NCBI GenBank assembly: GCA_963743035.1
Contig: CAVUOB010000018.1
Location: forward strand, 682,001 to 746,000
DNA from: PALSA-911 sp963743035
GTDB taxonomy: Bacteria; Pseudomonadota; Alphaproteobacteria; Acetobacterales; Acetobacteraceae
Length of the DNA: 64,000 nucleotides
Direction: 5' to 3'
Each line of letters starts with the position of its first letter. Position 1 is the first letter of the stretch. The position numbers were made by a program, and so were the translations under genes. This document shows positions 42,865-51,845 of this stretch, one piece after another. The notes beneath the pieces are model-generated. The model had not been told where the DNA came from, did no database searches, and was given only the letters and a program-made list of their open reading frames with translations.

Positions 42865-42920
42865 ATGGCGCCGCGTGCGGCGGAGGCAAGCCATGGCGCC
42901 GCGTACGGCGCGGGCAAGGG
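42865..42920. repeat. Imperfect direct repeat, 28-bp period x2
   Basis: ATGGCGCCGCGTGCGGCGGA and its continuation GGCAAGCC is repeated as ATGGCGCCGCGTACGGCGCG plus GGCAAGG, in the divergent SDR/dctA spacer (42809-43099). Confidence 0.5.
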
Positions 42921-43099
42921 CCGGCCGGCGCGGGATGCCCGCGGGCACCTGTCATTTGATTGACGGCTCCGGCAAACGCGCATATCCCGATTTGTGGCAT
43001 CCGCTGACCATGGAGCCTGTTTCCGTCGCTCCATGCCACGCCATGCACCGCCCGAAGGTTCGGCCCGCCTGCCGGACCCATTCCTGAAGGATAGCGCCG

Positions 43100-44422
43100 A
43101 TGGTCCAAGTTCCTGCCGCATCGCAGCAACACCGGAAGCCGTTCTACCGGGTGCTCTATGTCCAGGTGCTCGTTGCCATCGTGCTGGGCGGGCTGCTCGG
43201 CTGGCTGGCGCCGCAGATCGCCACCAATGAATGGATCAAGGCGCTCGGCGACGGTTTCATCAAGCTGATCCGGATGCTGATCGCGCCGATCATCTTCTGC
43301 ACCGTGGTGTCCGGCATTTCGCACATCCAGGATGCCAAGAAGGTCGGCCGGGTCGGCGTGAAGGCGCTGGTGTATTTCGAGGTGGTCTCCACCTTCGCGC
43401 TGGTGATCGGCCTGATCATCGCCAATGTCGTGCGCCCGGGGGCCAATTTTGCCGGCAAGGTGCCGGATTCCGCCGCCGCGGCCCAATACGCCAAGCAGGC
43501 CGGGGAGATGCATTCCGTCGACTTTGTCCTGAACATCATCCCCGACAGCGTGGTCGGCGCCTTCGCCAAGGGCGACATCCTGCAGGTGTTGCTGTTCGCC
43601 ATCCTGTTCGGCTTCTCCCTGATGGTGCTGGGCGAACGCGGCAATACGCTGCGCAGCCTGATCGACGATGTCGCGCATGGCGTGTTCGGCGTCATCGCCA
43701 TCGTGATGAAGGCCGCGCCCTTCGGCGCGTTCGGCGCCATGGCGTTCACGATCGGCCGCTACGGACCCGCGGCGCTGGGTAATCTGGCCGGGCTGATCGT
43801 GACCTTCTACCTGACCTCGGCCCTATTCGTGTTCGTCGTGCTCGGCATCGTCGGCTGGATCGTCGGCTTCAACATCTTCAAGTTCGTCAACTACATCAAG
43901 GACGAGTTGCTGATCGTGCTCGGCACCAGCTCCTCGGAAAGCGCGCTGCCGCAGCTGATGGCCAAGCTGGAGCGGCTCGGCTGCTCGAAATCCGTGGTCG
44001 GGCTGGTGGTGCCCACGGGGTATTCGTTCAACCTGGATGGCACCAACATCTACATGACCCTGGCGACGCTGTTCATCGCCCAGGCGATGGGGGTGGACCT
44101 GACGCTCGGCCAGCAGCTGACGATCCTGGGCGTGGCGATGCTGACCTCCAAGGGCGCCAGCGGGGTGACCGGGGCGGGCTTCATCACCCTGGCGGCGACG
44201 CTCACCGTCGTGAATCCGGCGCTGGTGCCCGGCATGGCAATCGTGTTCGGGATCGACAAGTTCATGAGCGAATGCCGCGCGCTGGTGAACATCACCGGCA
44301 ACGGCGTCGCCACCGTGGTGGTGTCCTGGTGGGAGGGCGAGCTCGACCGCGAGAAGCTGCATCGCGGCCTGAACCGGACCGACGACCCCGCCGACCTGAA
44401 AGCCGCCGTCACGACCGGCTGA
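43100..44422 (+). CDS. dctA: C4-dicarboxylate:cation symporter DctA
   Basis: 440 residues, dicarboxylate/amino-acid:cation (SDF) symporter. FIKLIRMLIAPIIFCTVVSG, GTSSSESALPQLMAKLERLG (serine-rich re-entrant loop), PTGYSFNLDGTNIYMTLATL, SKGASGVTGAGFITLAATL and MSECRALVNITGNGVATVVV. Takes up succinate, malate or fumarate with protons or sodium. Normal length for DctA. Alone on its strand; neighbours are leftward. Confidence 0.95.
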   Translation: MVQVPAASQQHRKPFYRVLYVQVLVAIVLGGLLGWLAPQIATNEWIKALGDGFIKLIRMLIAPIIFCTVVSGISHIQDAKKVGRVGVKALVYFEVVSTFALVIGLIIANVVRPGANFAGKVPDSAAAAQYAKQAGEMHSVDFVLNIIPDSVVGAFAKGDILQVLLFAILFGFSLMVLGERGNTLRSLIDDVAHGVFGVIAIVMKAAPFGAFGAMAFTIGRYGPAALGNLAGLIVTFYLTSALFVFVVLGIVGWIVGFNIFKFVNYIKDELLIVLGTSSSESALPQLMAKLERLGCSKSVVGLVVPTGYSFNLDGTNIYMTLATLFIAQAMGVDLTLGQQLTILGVAMLTSKGASGVTGAGFITLAATLTVVNPALVPGMAIVFGIDKFMSECRALVNITGNGVATVVVSWWEGELDREKLHRGLNRTDDPADLKAAVTTG

Positions 44423-44431
44423 GCACCTGCT

Positions 44432-45244
44432 TCAGGGCGGCTTCACGTTCGGGAAGATGCCCGGGCCGTAATGCCGGCGCAGCTCGGCGATCTGGTCCGG
44501 TGGCGGCGGGGCATAGGTGCCGATCCTGCTGGTGAAGCGCCCGCCCATGATGCGGTTCATCCGCACGGCCATCTCCGCCGTCTTCACCAGATTGGTGATG
44601 CCGTTCAGGATGGGCGCGCCGTCCGCGGTTGCGTGCACGCCGGCATGGGCGAGCAGCGCCATCACCACGCCGCCGGCGGCGATCACGACTTCCGCACCCG
44701 CTTGCGTCGTTTTGGCCGCGGCGTCGTTGAACTGGTCCAAGACGCGGGCTCGCGCCTGCGCGTCGTCGAAGCACTGGCCGAGATCCATCAGCCGCGCCAC
44801 GTTCATGCGACCGACCCCGGCCATGCGGTCCTTCAGCCCGTAGCGCCAGACATTCTCCACGATGCGCGGGGTGAATTTCCGGTTGATGGTGACCAGGGAG
44901 AAGCTCGCGCCCATCATGCAGGCGACGTGCAGGGCGGATTCGCACAGGCCAAGCACGGGGATGTCCAGCGCTTCGCGCGCTTCCCGCAGGCCGGGATCGG
45001 CAATGTTGCCGATCAGGAAGGCGTCGAAGCCTTCTGCCTGGGCGCGATGGGCGTTTTTCAGGACTTCGGTGGTCTCGAGGAATTCGAGATAGCGGTACTG
45101 GTCCCCGGCGCCGCCGATGTCGGTTATTCCATGCACGGCGATTTCGGTATCCGGGTCCTTCACCGCGTCCAGGATTTCACGCAGCACGCGCGGATAGGCG
45201 CCCCATTCGCCCATCCGCGTCAGGCTCTGGTACCATAGTTTCAT
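44432..45244 (-). CDS. Asp/Glu/hydantoin racemase superfamily protein
   Basis: 270 residues. The first catalytic-type Cys is in VLGLCESALHVACMMG; the second position, usually GC in the hydantoin/Asp racemases, reads VVIAAGGVVMALLA and has no Cys. A one-Cys pattern recalls arylmalonate decarboxylase or maleate isomerase-like members rather than a true racemase. Likely acts on a small dicarboxylate or derivative, fitting the neighbouring DctA (inference). A 15-bp tandem duplication lies directly before its ATG. Confidence 0.8.
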   Translation of the reverse strand: MKLWYQSLTRMGEWGAYPRVLREILDAVKDPDTEIAVHGITDIGGAGDQYRYLEFLETTEVLKNAHRAQAEGFDAFLIGNIADPGLREAREALDIPVLGLCESALHVACMMGASFSLVTINRKFTPRIVENVWRYGLKDRMAGVGRMNVARLMDLGQCFDDAQARARVLDQFNDAAAKTTQAGAEVVIAAGGVVMALLAHAGVHATADGAPILNGITNLVKTAEMAVRMNRIMGGRFTSRIGTYAPPPPDQIAELRRHYGPGIFPNVKPP

Positions 45245-45245
45245 C

Positions 45246-45275
45246 CGCGCTCGTCCGCCCCGCGATCGTCCGCCC
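45246..45275. repeat. Tandem repeat, 15 bp x2
   Basis: CGCGCTCGTCCGCCC and CGCGATCGTCCGCCC back to back, immediately upstream of the racemase-family ATG at 45244. Confidence 0.55.
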
Positions 45276-45288
45276 TGTGCGCGGGCGT

Positions 45289-45723
45289 TCAGGCGCCGGG
45301 GTCGGCTTTCAGCCCGGTGGCGGCGATGCCGGCGAGCGCCGCTGCCTCGTCATTGTCGGAGGTGTCGCCGGTGACGCCGACCGCGCCGATGACCGCGCCA
45401 TGGGCGTCGCGGATCAGCACGCCGCCGGGCACGGGGATGAAGGATCCGCCGGTGGCATGCGTCACCGCGGCGATGAAATGCGGCCGGTCGACCGCCGCCT
45501 TGGCGAGCGAGCGCGAGCCCATGCCCATCGAAATCGCGGCATGCGCCTTGCCGATGGCGATCTCCGGGCGCTTCAGGCTGGTGCCATCCTCGGCCCCGAA
45601 TGCCTTCAGCGCGCCGCGCGCGTCCAGCACCGCCACGCCCATCGGGCTGAATTTCTGCGTGCGCGCATGGGCGAGCGCGACGGTGACGATCTGCTGGGCC
45701 TGGGCGAGCGTTAGATGGGACAT
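45289..45723 (-). CDS. GlcG/HbpS family haem-binding-like protein
   Basis: 144 residues, PF03928 fold: LAQAQQIVTVALAHARTQ, GVAVLDARGALKAFGAEDG, KAHAAISMGMGSRSL, GGVLIRDAHGAVIGAVGVTG and the end DEAAALAGIAATGL. HbpS binds haem outside the cell; GlcG proteins sit near glycolate or catabolic genes. No signal peptide here, so a cytosolic accessory role is more likely. Same strand as the racemase-family gene, 44 bases upstream of it. Confidence 0.88.
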   Translation of the reverse strand: MSHLTLAQAQQIVTVALAHARTQKFSPMGVAVLDARGALKAFGAEDGTSLKRPEIAIGKAHAAISMGMGSRSLAKAAVDRPHFIAAVTHATGGSFIPVPGGVLIRDAHGAVIGAVGVTGDTSDNDEAAALAGIAATGLKADPGA

Positions 45724-45796
45724 GCGACTGGCCTCCTTTTTACTTGTCCCGTCAGCCTCGCCCCTGGCGACGGTTTTGACCAGCCCAGTTCCGCCG

Positions 45797-46369
45797 CTAT
45801 GGCGCCGGATGCAGGGTCCAGGCGGCTTCGCCGTTGGTGGGCGGCTGGCAGAGGATCGGCACCGCGTTGGGGGTGCGGATGTTCGGCTCCAGGCCCATGG
45901 CCTGGCGCAGCGCGCGGAACAGCGCGCCATGCGCCACTACCAGCACCGGGGCGGGGTAGGCGAGGCAGCGGTTGATCGCCGCCACCGCGCGTTCACGCAA
46001 ATCCGCGAACGCCTCGGCCTTTTCCGGCGTCAGGTGGCCTTCCACCCAATGGGCGAACCATTCCGACATCGGCTGGCCTTCCTGCACGCCGAAGGACACT
46101 TCGCGAAGGCCTTCGTCGACCGCCACCGGCAGGCCCAGGGCCTTGCCGGCGTAGTCGGCGGTGACGCGGGCGCGCGACAGCGGCGAGGCGACGATCGTCG
46201 CGATCCCGCGCCCGAGCAGCTTGTCCGCCGCCGACCGGGCCTGCGCCAGCCCGGTCTCGTTCAGCGGGATGTCCACATTGCCCTGCGACAGGTTGGCGGC
46301 GTTCCAGTCGGTCTCGCCGTGACGGAGGAACCAGAACGGCGTCGCTGTCAGCAGGGCAGGGGACATCAT
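45797..46369 (-). CDS. Histidine phosphatase family protein (phosphoglycerate mutase-like)
   Basis: 190 residues. The catalytic motif is FLRHGETDWN near residue 15, with VASPLSRARVTADYAG, Glu in EGLREVSFGVQEGQPMSEW and the second His in VLVVAHGALFRALRQ. Broad-specificity phosphatase such as CobC/GpmB type; substrate not inferable. Starts 3 bases after the GST stop, so it is co-transcribed with that gene. Confidence 0.9.
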   Translation of the reverse strand: MMSPALLTATPFWFLRHGETDWNAANLSQGNVDIPLNETGLAQARSAADKLLGRGIATIVASPLSRARVTADYAGKALGLPVAVDEGLREVSFGVQEGQPMSEWFAHWVEGHLTPEKAEAFADLRERAVAAINRCLAYPAPVLVVAHGALFRALRQAMGLEPNIRTPNAVPILCQPPTNGEAAWTLHPAP

Positions 46370-46371
46370 GG

Positions 46372-46986
46372 TCAGTTCAGGCCTTCCGCCTTCAGGGTCG
46401 CGGCCACCGCGGGGCGGGCCAGCATCCGCTCCAGATGCGCCGCGCAATTGGCCGGCAGCGGGATGCCGACGCGCTTGCTCCAGAACTCCGTGTAGAACAA
46501 CGCGGTGTCGGCGATCGAGTAGAGGCCGCAGAGGTACTGCTTGCCGGCCAGCGCCTTGTCCATGTTGGCGAAGCCCTTGGTCGCGATTTCCGTGCCCTTG
46601 GCCTTCACGGCTTCCTCGTCGGCGGCGGAGGGGGCGAAGTTGGAGGCGCGGAAGATGCGCGAGAAACCCTGCATGTGGATCGTGGCCACCGCGTAGTCGG
46701 TCAGTTCCAGGCAGCGCGCCTGGCCGTCGAAATCGTCGGGCAGCAGCTTCAGGTTGGGGTTGGTGCGGGCCAGCCAATAGGAGATGGCCGGATACTCGGT
46801 CATCACCGTGCCGTCGTCGCGCACCAGGGTCGGCACCTTGGATTTCGGATTGACGGCGGTGAATTCCGGCTTGAACTGGGCGCCCTCGCGCAGGTTCACG
46901 ACTTCGCTTTCATAGGGCTTGCCGATTTCCTCCAGCAGCACGTGGATGCCGATCGAGCAGGCGCCGGGGGCATAATAGAGTTTCAT
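46372..46986 (-). CDS. Glutathione S-transferase
   Basis: 204 residues. The N-terminal thioredoxin-like domain starts MKLYYAPGACSIGIHVLLEE, the beta-class pattern with Cys-Ser, and has KVPTLVRDDGTVMTEYPAIS for glutathione binding. C-terminal helical domain with YLCGLYSIADTALFYTEFW. Detoxifies electrophiles. It shares a transcript with the phosphatase. A 13-bp triplicate repeat fills the spacer between its start and the prs stop. Confidence 0.92.
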   Translation of the reverse strand: MKLYYAPGACSIGIHVLLEEIGKPYESEVVNLREGAQFKPEFTAVNPKSKVPTLVRDDGTVMTEYPAISYWLARTNPNLKLLPDDFDGQARCLELTDYAVATIHMQGFSRIFRASNFAPSAADEEAVKAKGTEIATKGFANMDKALAGKQYLCGLYSIADTALFYTEFWSKRVGIPLPANCAAHLERMLARPAVAATLKAEGLN

Positions 46987-47000
46987 CGTATCTCTCCCTT

Positions 47001-47039
47001 CTTGTTTGCCAGTCTTGATTGTCAGTCTTGTTTGCCAGT
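47001..47039. repeat. Tandem repeat, 13 bp x3
   Basis: CTTGTTTGCCAGT, CTTGATTGTCAGT and CTTGTTTGCCAGT end to end, 15 bases upstream of the GST start (leader region on the minus strand). Confidence 0.75.
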
Positions 47040-47069
47040 TGAACTCGGGTAGGCGATCCACTCCGATCG

Positions 47070-48002
<933 letters not shown>

Positions 48003-48141
48003 ACGGTTCGATCCCTGGAATAAGGCGGCCGGCAGGAATGCCAGGTCGTGGCGAAGGCCGGGTGGAAGGCGGCGGGCGGTGGCGGGGTTCTATCAACGCG
48101 TGAAGGGCCTGTCCATGAACAGACCCGAAGCTGTAACGCGA

Positions 48142-49110
48142 TCAGGATGACGGTTTCGCCGCGGGTCCGGCCGGCCCGCCGGATGGGGGCGGCCCCGCAG
48201 GATTGGGTGGCCCAGTCGGATTGGGCGGCTCGGCGGGTTTGGACTGGCGGCGGCCCGATTGCGTCAGGATCACGTCGCGCACGCCGCCCGAGGCCTCCTT
48301 CGCCACCACGACCGCGACATCGCCCCAGTAGCCGTTCAGCGTGCCGGCGGGGATGTCGTTGCCCTGGGTGATGTTGCCGACCTCCCGGCCGGTGCTGTTC
48401 AGCACCAGCCACTGGATCTCGATGCGCTGCATCCCGCCGGCGAGCGGCGTCGTGCGGACCTGCCCGTTGATGGTGAAATCGGCGGCGTCCGGCTTGTCCT
48501 GCACCAGCGGGCCGAGCTTTCCGAGCTCCTTGCGCAGTTGCAGGATCAGCGACTGGTTGCCGTCGCCGGGGGCGCCCTGCATGGTGCCGATCCAGACGCG
48601 GGCCGGCCGGTTGAACAGGCTGTTGGGATCGGCGCGCTGCTCGGTGCCCTGGATGCGGCTCAGCAGATCGGCGATCGCCGGCACGTCGCTGGCCGCCGCC
48701 TCGCGCAAGGTGGTGGGATCGGCGCGGGTCCAGGAGGCGGCCGGAACCGGCACGCCTTCGGTGGCGCCGCGGTCCTTGCCGGTGGCGTCCTGCACCAGGA
48801 AGGCGCGGACCACGCTGTCGCCGCGCTGCTCGGCGCGGGCGGTGAGCTTCCAGTCGCCCTGCTGCACCCGCCCGGCGAAGGCCGGCACTTCCAGCGCCTG
48901 CAACCCGGCGGCGAGGCTGTCGGTGAAGGTCAGTCCGGATGCCTCCGGCATCAGGCTGGAGTCGGTGATCGCCACCACGGCGAGCCGGGCCGGCGGCGGC
49001 TGGGCCAGCCGCATGGCGGTGGCGCCGGGATTGCCCTGGAACGGCCGCGGCAGGTCGCCGCAGCCGGCGAGCGCCAGCAGCAGAACGAAGGCTGGCCAAA
49101 CCCTGAGCAA
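48142..49110 (-). CDS. Lipoprotein with Pro/Gly-rich tail
   Basis: 322 residues from a TTG at 49110, giving signal MLRVWPAFVLLLALAGC with lipobox Cys at 17. The mature part contains VVAITDSSLMPEASGLTFTD, LILQLRKELGKLGPLVQDKP, FTINGQVRTTPLAGGMQRIE and GNITQGNDIPAGTLNGYWGD, followed by a Pro/Asn/Gly repeat tail (PPNPTGPPNPAGPPPSGG). Unnamed family often found after pgeF in this group (recalled). The reading frame extends upstream through the pgeF end, so the start is a judgement. Confidence 0.72.
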   Translation of the reverse strand: MLRVWPAFVLLLALAGCGDLPRPFQGNPGATAMRLAQPPPARLAVVAITDSSLMPEASGLTFTDSLAAGLQALEVPAFAGRVQQGDWKLTARAEQRGDSVVRAFLVQDATGKDRGATEGVPVPAASWTRADPTTLREAAASDVPAIADLLSRIQGTEQRADPNSLFNRPARVWIGTMQGAPGDGNQSLILQLRKELGKLGPLVQDKPDAADFTINGQVRTTPLAGGMQRIEIQWLVLNSTGREVGNITQGNDIPAGTLNGYWGDVAVVVAKEASGGVRDVILTQSGRRQSKPAEPPNPTGPPNPAGPPPSGGPAGPAAKPSS

Positions 49111-49120
49111 AGCACGGGCC

Positions 49121-49186
49121 CTAGGCAATGCAGCTGACCAGCAGCGAGAGAAGGACAAGAACAAGGAAGAACAGAAGGTAGGGCAT
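49121..49186 (-). CDS. Possible 21-aa hydrophobic peptide between pgeF and lipoprotein
   Basis: MPYLLFFLVLVLLSLLVSCI plus Ala: a lone membrane helix or lipoprotein-like signal with a Cys near the end. It fits exactly between the pgeF stop and the lipoprotein start, in a different frame. There is no clear ribosome site, so it may be chance. Confidence 0.3.
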   Translation of the reverse strand: MPYLLFFLVLVLLSLLVSCIA

Positions 49187-49208
49187 GCCCGGATGTTCAT
49201 AGTGCGGT

Positions 49209-49991
49209 TCATGAGCGGGGCAGCGCGATCACCGAGATCTGATGGCCGATGGGTCCGCCGCCGGCCAGGGTGCGGCGCCGGTGGCTGAAGAAGCGCGCCT
49301 CGTCGACCAGGGTGTCGGCGTCGATGGCGTCGATGCTGCCGATCTCTGCGCCAGCGAGGCGGGCGGCGCAATAGCCGGCAAGGTCGAACTGCCAGCGCGC
49401 CTCCCGCATGCCGGGGGCGAAGAACCGGGCATTGGCGGGATCCGCCGCCAGCACGGCGTCGCGCAGATCGGCCGCGACCTCGTAGGAGGGCTGGCGGATG
49501 CACGGCCCCACGGCGGCGGCGATGCCCGCGCGCGTGGCGCCGAGCGCCTCCATGGCCGCGATGGTGGCTTCCAGCACGCCTGCCACGGCGCCGCGCCATC
49601 CGGCATGCGCCGCGCCGACCACGCCGGCGGAGAGATCGGCGAACAGCACCGGCGCGCAATCGGCGGTGACGATGCCGAGCGCGACGCCTTCCCGGTCGGT
49701 GACCATCGCATCGGCGCGCGGTCCGGCGCCGGCCGGCCACGGGGCGGTCACGCTCACGACCTCCGGCCCGTGCACCTGCGTGAGCCCGACCAGGCCGGCG
49801 GGGTCGGCGCCGATGGCGCGCGCGGCGCGGGAGCGGTTCTCGATCACGTTGGCGCGCTCGTCCTGGCCCGACAGGCTGCAGTTTAGGCTGGTGAACGGTC
49901 CGCCGGATACGCCGCCGCCGCGGGTGAAGAAGCCGTGCGGCGCCAGCACGGCGGCGGAGACGAGGGACGGCGGCAGGGAGCTGGAGGACAT
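49209..49991 (-). CDS. pgeF: Peptidoglycan editing factor PgeF / laccase-domain purine nucleosidase-type protein
   Basis: 260 residues, PF02578. FFTRGGGVSGGPFTSLNCSL, LTQVHGPEVV, GIVTADCAPVLFAD (Cys), GAAHAGWRGAVAGVLEATIA (His) and GPCIRQPSYEV are the Zn/copper-like site motifs. Family members cleave purine nucleosides and/or remove wrongly incorporated serine from peptidoglycan precursors. Start at 49991 follows the family; it lies 14 bases from the methyltransferase stop. Confidence 0.92.
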   Translation of the reverse strand: MSSSSLPPSLVSAAVLAPHGFFTRGGGVSGGPFTSLNCSLSGQDERANVIENRSRAARAIGADPAGLVGLTQVHGPEVVSVTAPWPAGAGPRADAMVTDREGVALGIVTADCAPVLFADLSAGVVGAAHAGWRGAVAGVLEATIAAMEALGATRAGIAAAVGPCIRQPSYEVAADLRDAVLAADPANARFFAPGMREARWQFDLAGYCAARLAGAEIGSIDAIDADTLVDEARFFSHRRRTLAGGGPIGHQISVIALPRS

Positions 49992-50005
49992 GTGGGAGGA
50001 CGCTT

Positions 50006-51022
50006 TCACGGTTCGAAACCGGGCGGGATCGGGCTGGCAAGGTGGCAAACCGCCAGCGCCTTGAACAGCCGGCCCATCCGGTCGGGCTCCGCCAGCCGGC
50101 GGGCGGCCTCGATCAGCGCCGAGGCCCGTGCGGGCGCCTGGCCGCGCGCCAGCCGGTCGGTGCGGCGGAACAGGCCGAGCCGGGCCAGGAACAGACCCTG
50201 CGCCAGCGGGCCGTGCACGGCGGCGCCGGCCTGCTGCGCGGCACGGGCGAAGGCGGCGAAATCGACATGCGCCGTCAGGTCGGCCGAGCCGGCATCGCCG
50301 AACGGTTCCGCCGGCTGGCCGTCGCGCAGCGCCTGCAGGCTATCGCCTGGGGCGCTTTCGGCCGGGCCGTAATCGAGGAACAGCGCCATGCCGGGATGGC
50401 GGGCGAAGCGGGCGGCGAGCGCGGCCGCGATGGCGCGGGCGGGCTCGCAGATTTCCACCACCTCGCCTTCCGCGGCCTGGCGGTCCCGCGCCTGCTGGTG
50501 GGGGGCGGCTGCCGGCTGTTCGACCAGGCCGGCCGGGCCGACGAAGCGTTCCATCCAGGCATCGCCGCGGCGGACAAACTGGCGGATCGGCAGCGCGTCC
50601 AAAAATTCGTTGGCCAGCAGCACCAGCGGGGCATCCGGCAGTGTGTCCAGGCTGTCATGCCAGGCCGCGACCTGGCCGGCCAGCCGTTCTGCCTGGATCG
50701 CGCGCAGCCGGGGCGAGGTCTCGATCAGATGCACGCGCAGCGCGGCATGGAAATCCGGCGCCACCTGGCGGATGGCGCGCAGCGCGTCGGCCATCAACGT
50801 GCCGCGCCCCGGGCCGGCCTCGGCCAGGGTCACCGGATCGGGGCGGCCGAGCAATTGCCAGCACACGGCCGCCCAGGCGCCCAGCACCTCGCCGAAGGCC
50901 TGGCTGATCTCGGGCGCGGTGGTGAAATCGGCGAACGGGTCGCGCCCGGCATAATAGGCCGCGTTCGCCCGCGCCATGAAGGCGTCCAGCCGCTCCGCCG
51001 GCGGCTCAGGCGTTGCGGTCAT
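50006..51022 (-). CDS. SAM-dependent methyltransferase, MidA/NDUFAF7 family
   Basis: 338 residues. AAYYAGRDPFADFTTAPEIS is the family opening, then the SAM site LAEAGPGRGTLMADALRAI, LLANEFLDALPIRQFV, LFLDYGPAESAPGDSLQALR and DLTAHVDFAAFARAA. Mitochondrial NDUFAF7 methylates an Arg of a complex I subunit; bacterial targets are unclear. Overlaps lgt by 17 bases. Confidence 0.92.
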   Translation of the reverse strand: MTATPEPPAERLDAFMARANAAYYAGRDPFADFTTAPEISQAFGEVLGAWAAVCWQLLGRPDPVTLAEAGPGRGTLMADALRAIRQVAPDFHAALRVHLIETSPRLRAIQAERLAGQVAAWHDSLDTLPDAPLVLLANEFLDALPIRQFVRRGDAWMERFVGPAGLVEQPAAAPHQQARDRQAAEGEVVEICEPARAIAAALAARFARHPGMALFLDYGPAESAPGDSLQALRDGQPAEPFGDAGSADLTAHVDFAAFARAAQQAGAAVHGPLAQGLFLARLGLFRRTDRLARGQAPARASALIEAARRLAEPDRMGRLFKALAVCHLASPIPPGFEP

Positions 51023-51845
51023 GCGTCCTGGCGCGAAGCACCAGCCACAGGCCGGCCGCGAGCATGGGTAGCGACAGCAGCTGGCCCATGGTGGCGCCGG
51101 CGAACAGGAAGCCCAGGAATGCGTCCGGCTGACGGAAGACCTCGCCGATGATCCGGGCCAGGGCGTAGCCGATCAGGAACACGCCGGTCAGCTCGCCGAA
51201 ACGGGCGCGGACGGCTTCCCGGCGCGACAGCGTGAACATCACGATGAACAGCAGCAGGCCTTCCATCGCGGCCTGATACAGCTGGCTGGGGTGGCGCGGG
51301 ACGTCGCCGCCGGTGGGGAAGATCATCGCCCAGGGCAGCCAGTCCGGCGCCGGCCGGCCCCACAGCTCGCCGTTCACGAAATTGGCCAGCCGCCCGAACA
51401 TCAGGCCGAGCGGCGCGACCGTGGCGATGCGGTCGGCGAAGCCCAGCAACGGAATGCCCTGCCGGCGGCAGAACCAGACTATGGCGATGGCGACGCCGAG
51501 CATGCCGCCATGGAAGCTCATGCCGCCATGCCAGACCTCCAGCGCCCGGGCCGGGTTCGCCAGGTAATAGGCGGGCTGGTAGAACAGCACGTAGCCGAGC
51601 CGGCCGCCGAGCACCACGCCGAGCGTCGCCCAGGTCAGGAAATCGTCCACCTGCACGGTGCTGGCCACCGGCGGCGCCAGCTGCGCCAGCCGTCGCAGCA
51701 GCCGCCAGCCCAGCACCAGGCCAAGAATATACGCCATCGCATACCAGCGGATGCCGAATGGCCCGAGCTGGTAGCCCGCGAGCGCGAACGGCCCGAACTC
51801 GACGATCGTCGGGCTGAACTGGGGGAATAGCAGGACGGGGATCAA
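51006..51845 (-). CDS. lgt: Prolipoprotein diacylglyceryl transferase
   Basis: 279 residues, seven membrane helices. GIRWYAMAYILGLVLGWRLL, GGRLGYVLFY, signature HGGMSFHGGMLGVAIAI and GRLANFVNGELWGRP, with RHPSQLYQAAMEGLLLF. Attaches diacylglycerol to lipobox cysteines, the first step for the many lipoproteins in this window. Overlaps hldD by four bases (ATGA-type) and midA by 17. Confidence 0.96.
   Translation of the reverse strand: MIPVLLFPQFSPTIVEFGPFALAGYQLGPFGIRWYAMAYILGLVLGWRLLRRLAQLAPPVASTVQVDDFLTWATLGVVLGGRLGYVLFYQPAYYLANPARALEVWHGGMSFHGGMLGVAIAIVWFCRRQGIPLLGFADRIATVAPLGLMFGRLANFVNGELWGRPAPDWLPWAMIFPTGGDVPRHPSQLYQAAMEGLLLFIVMFTLSRREAVRARFGELTGVFLIGYALARIIGEVFRQPDAFLGFLFAGATMGQLLSLPMLAAGLWLVLRARTHDRNA

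Noticed and set aside
46372..46986. Maleylacetoacetate isomerase (the missing homogentisate-pathway step)
   Set aside because: It is a GST-family protein but lies 42 kb away with a phosphatase, and its active-site start (ACSIGIH) is that of general beta-class GSTs.
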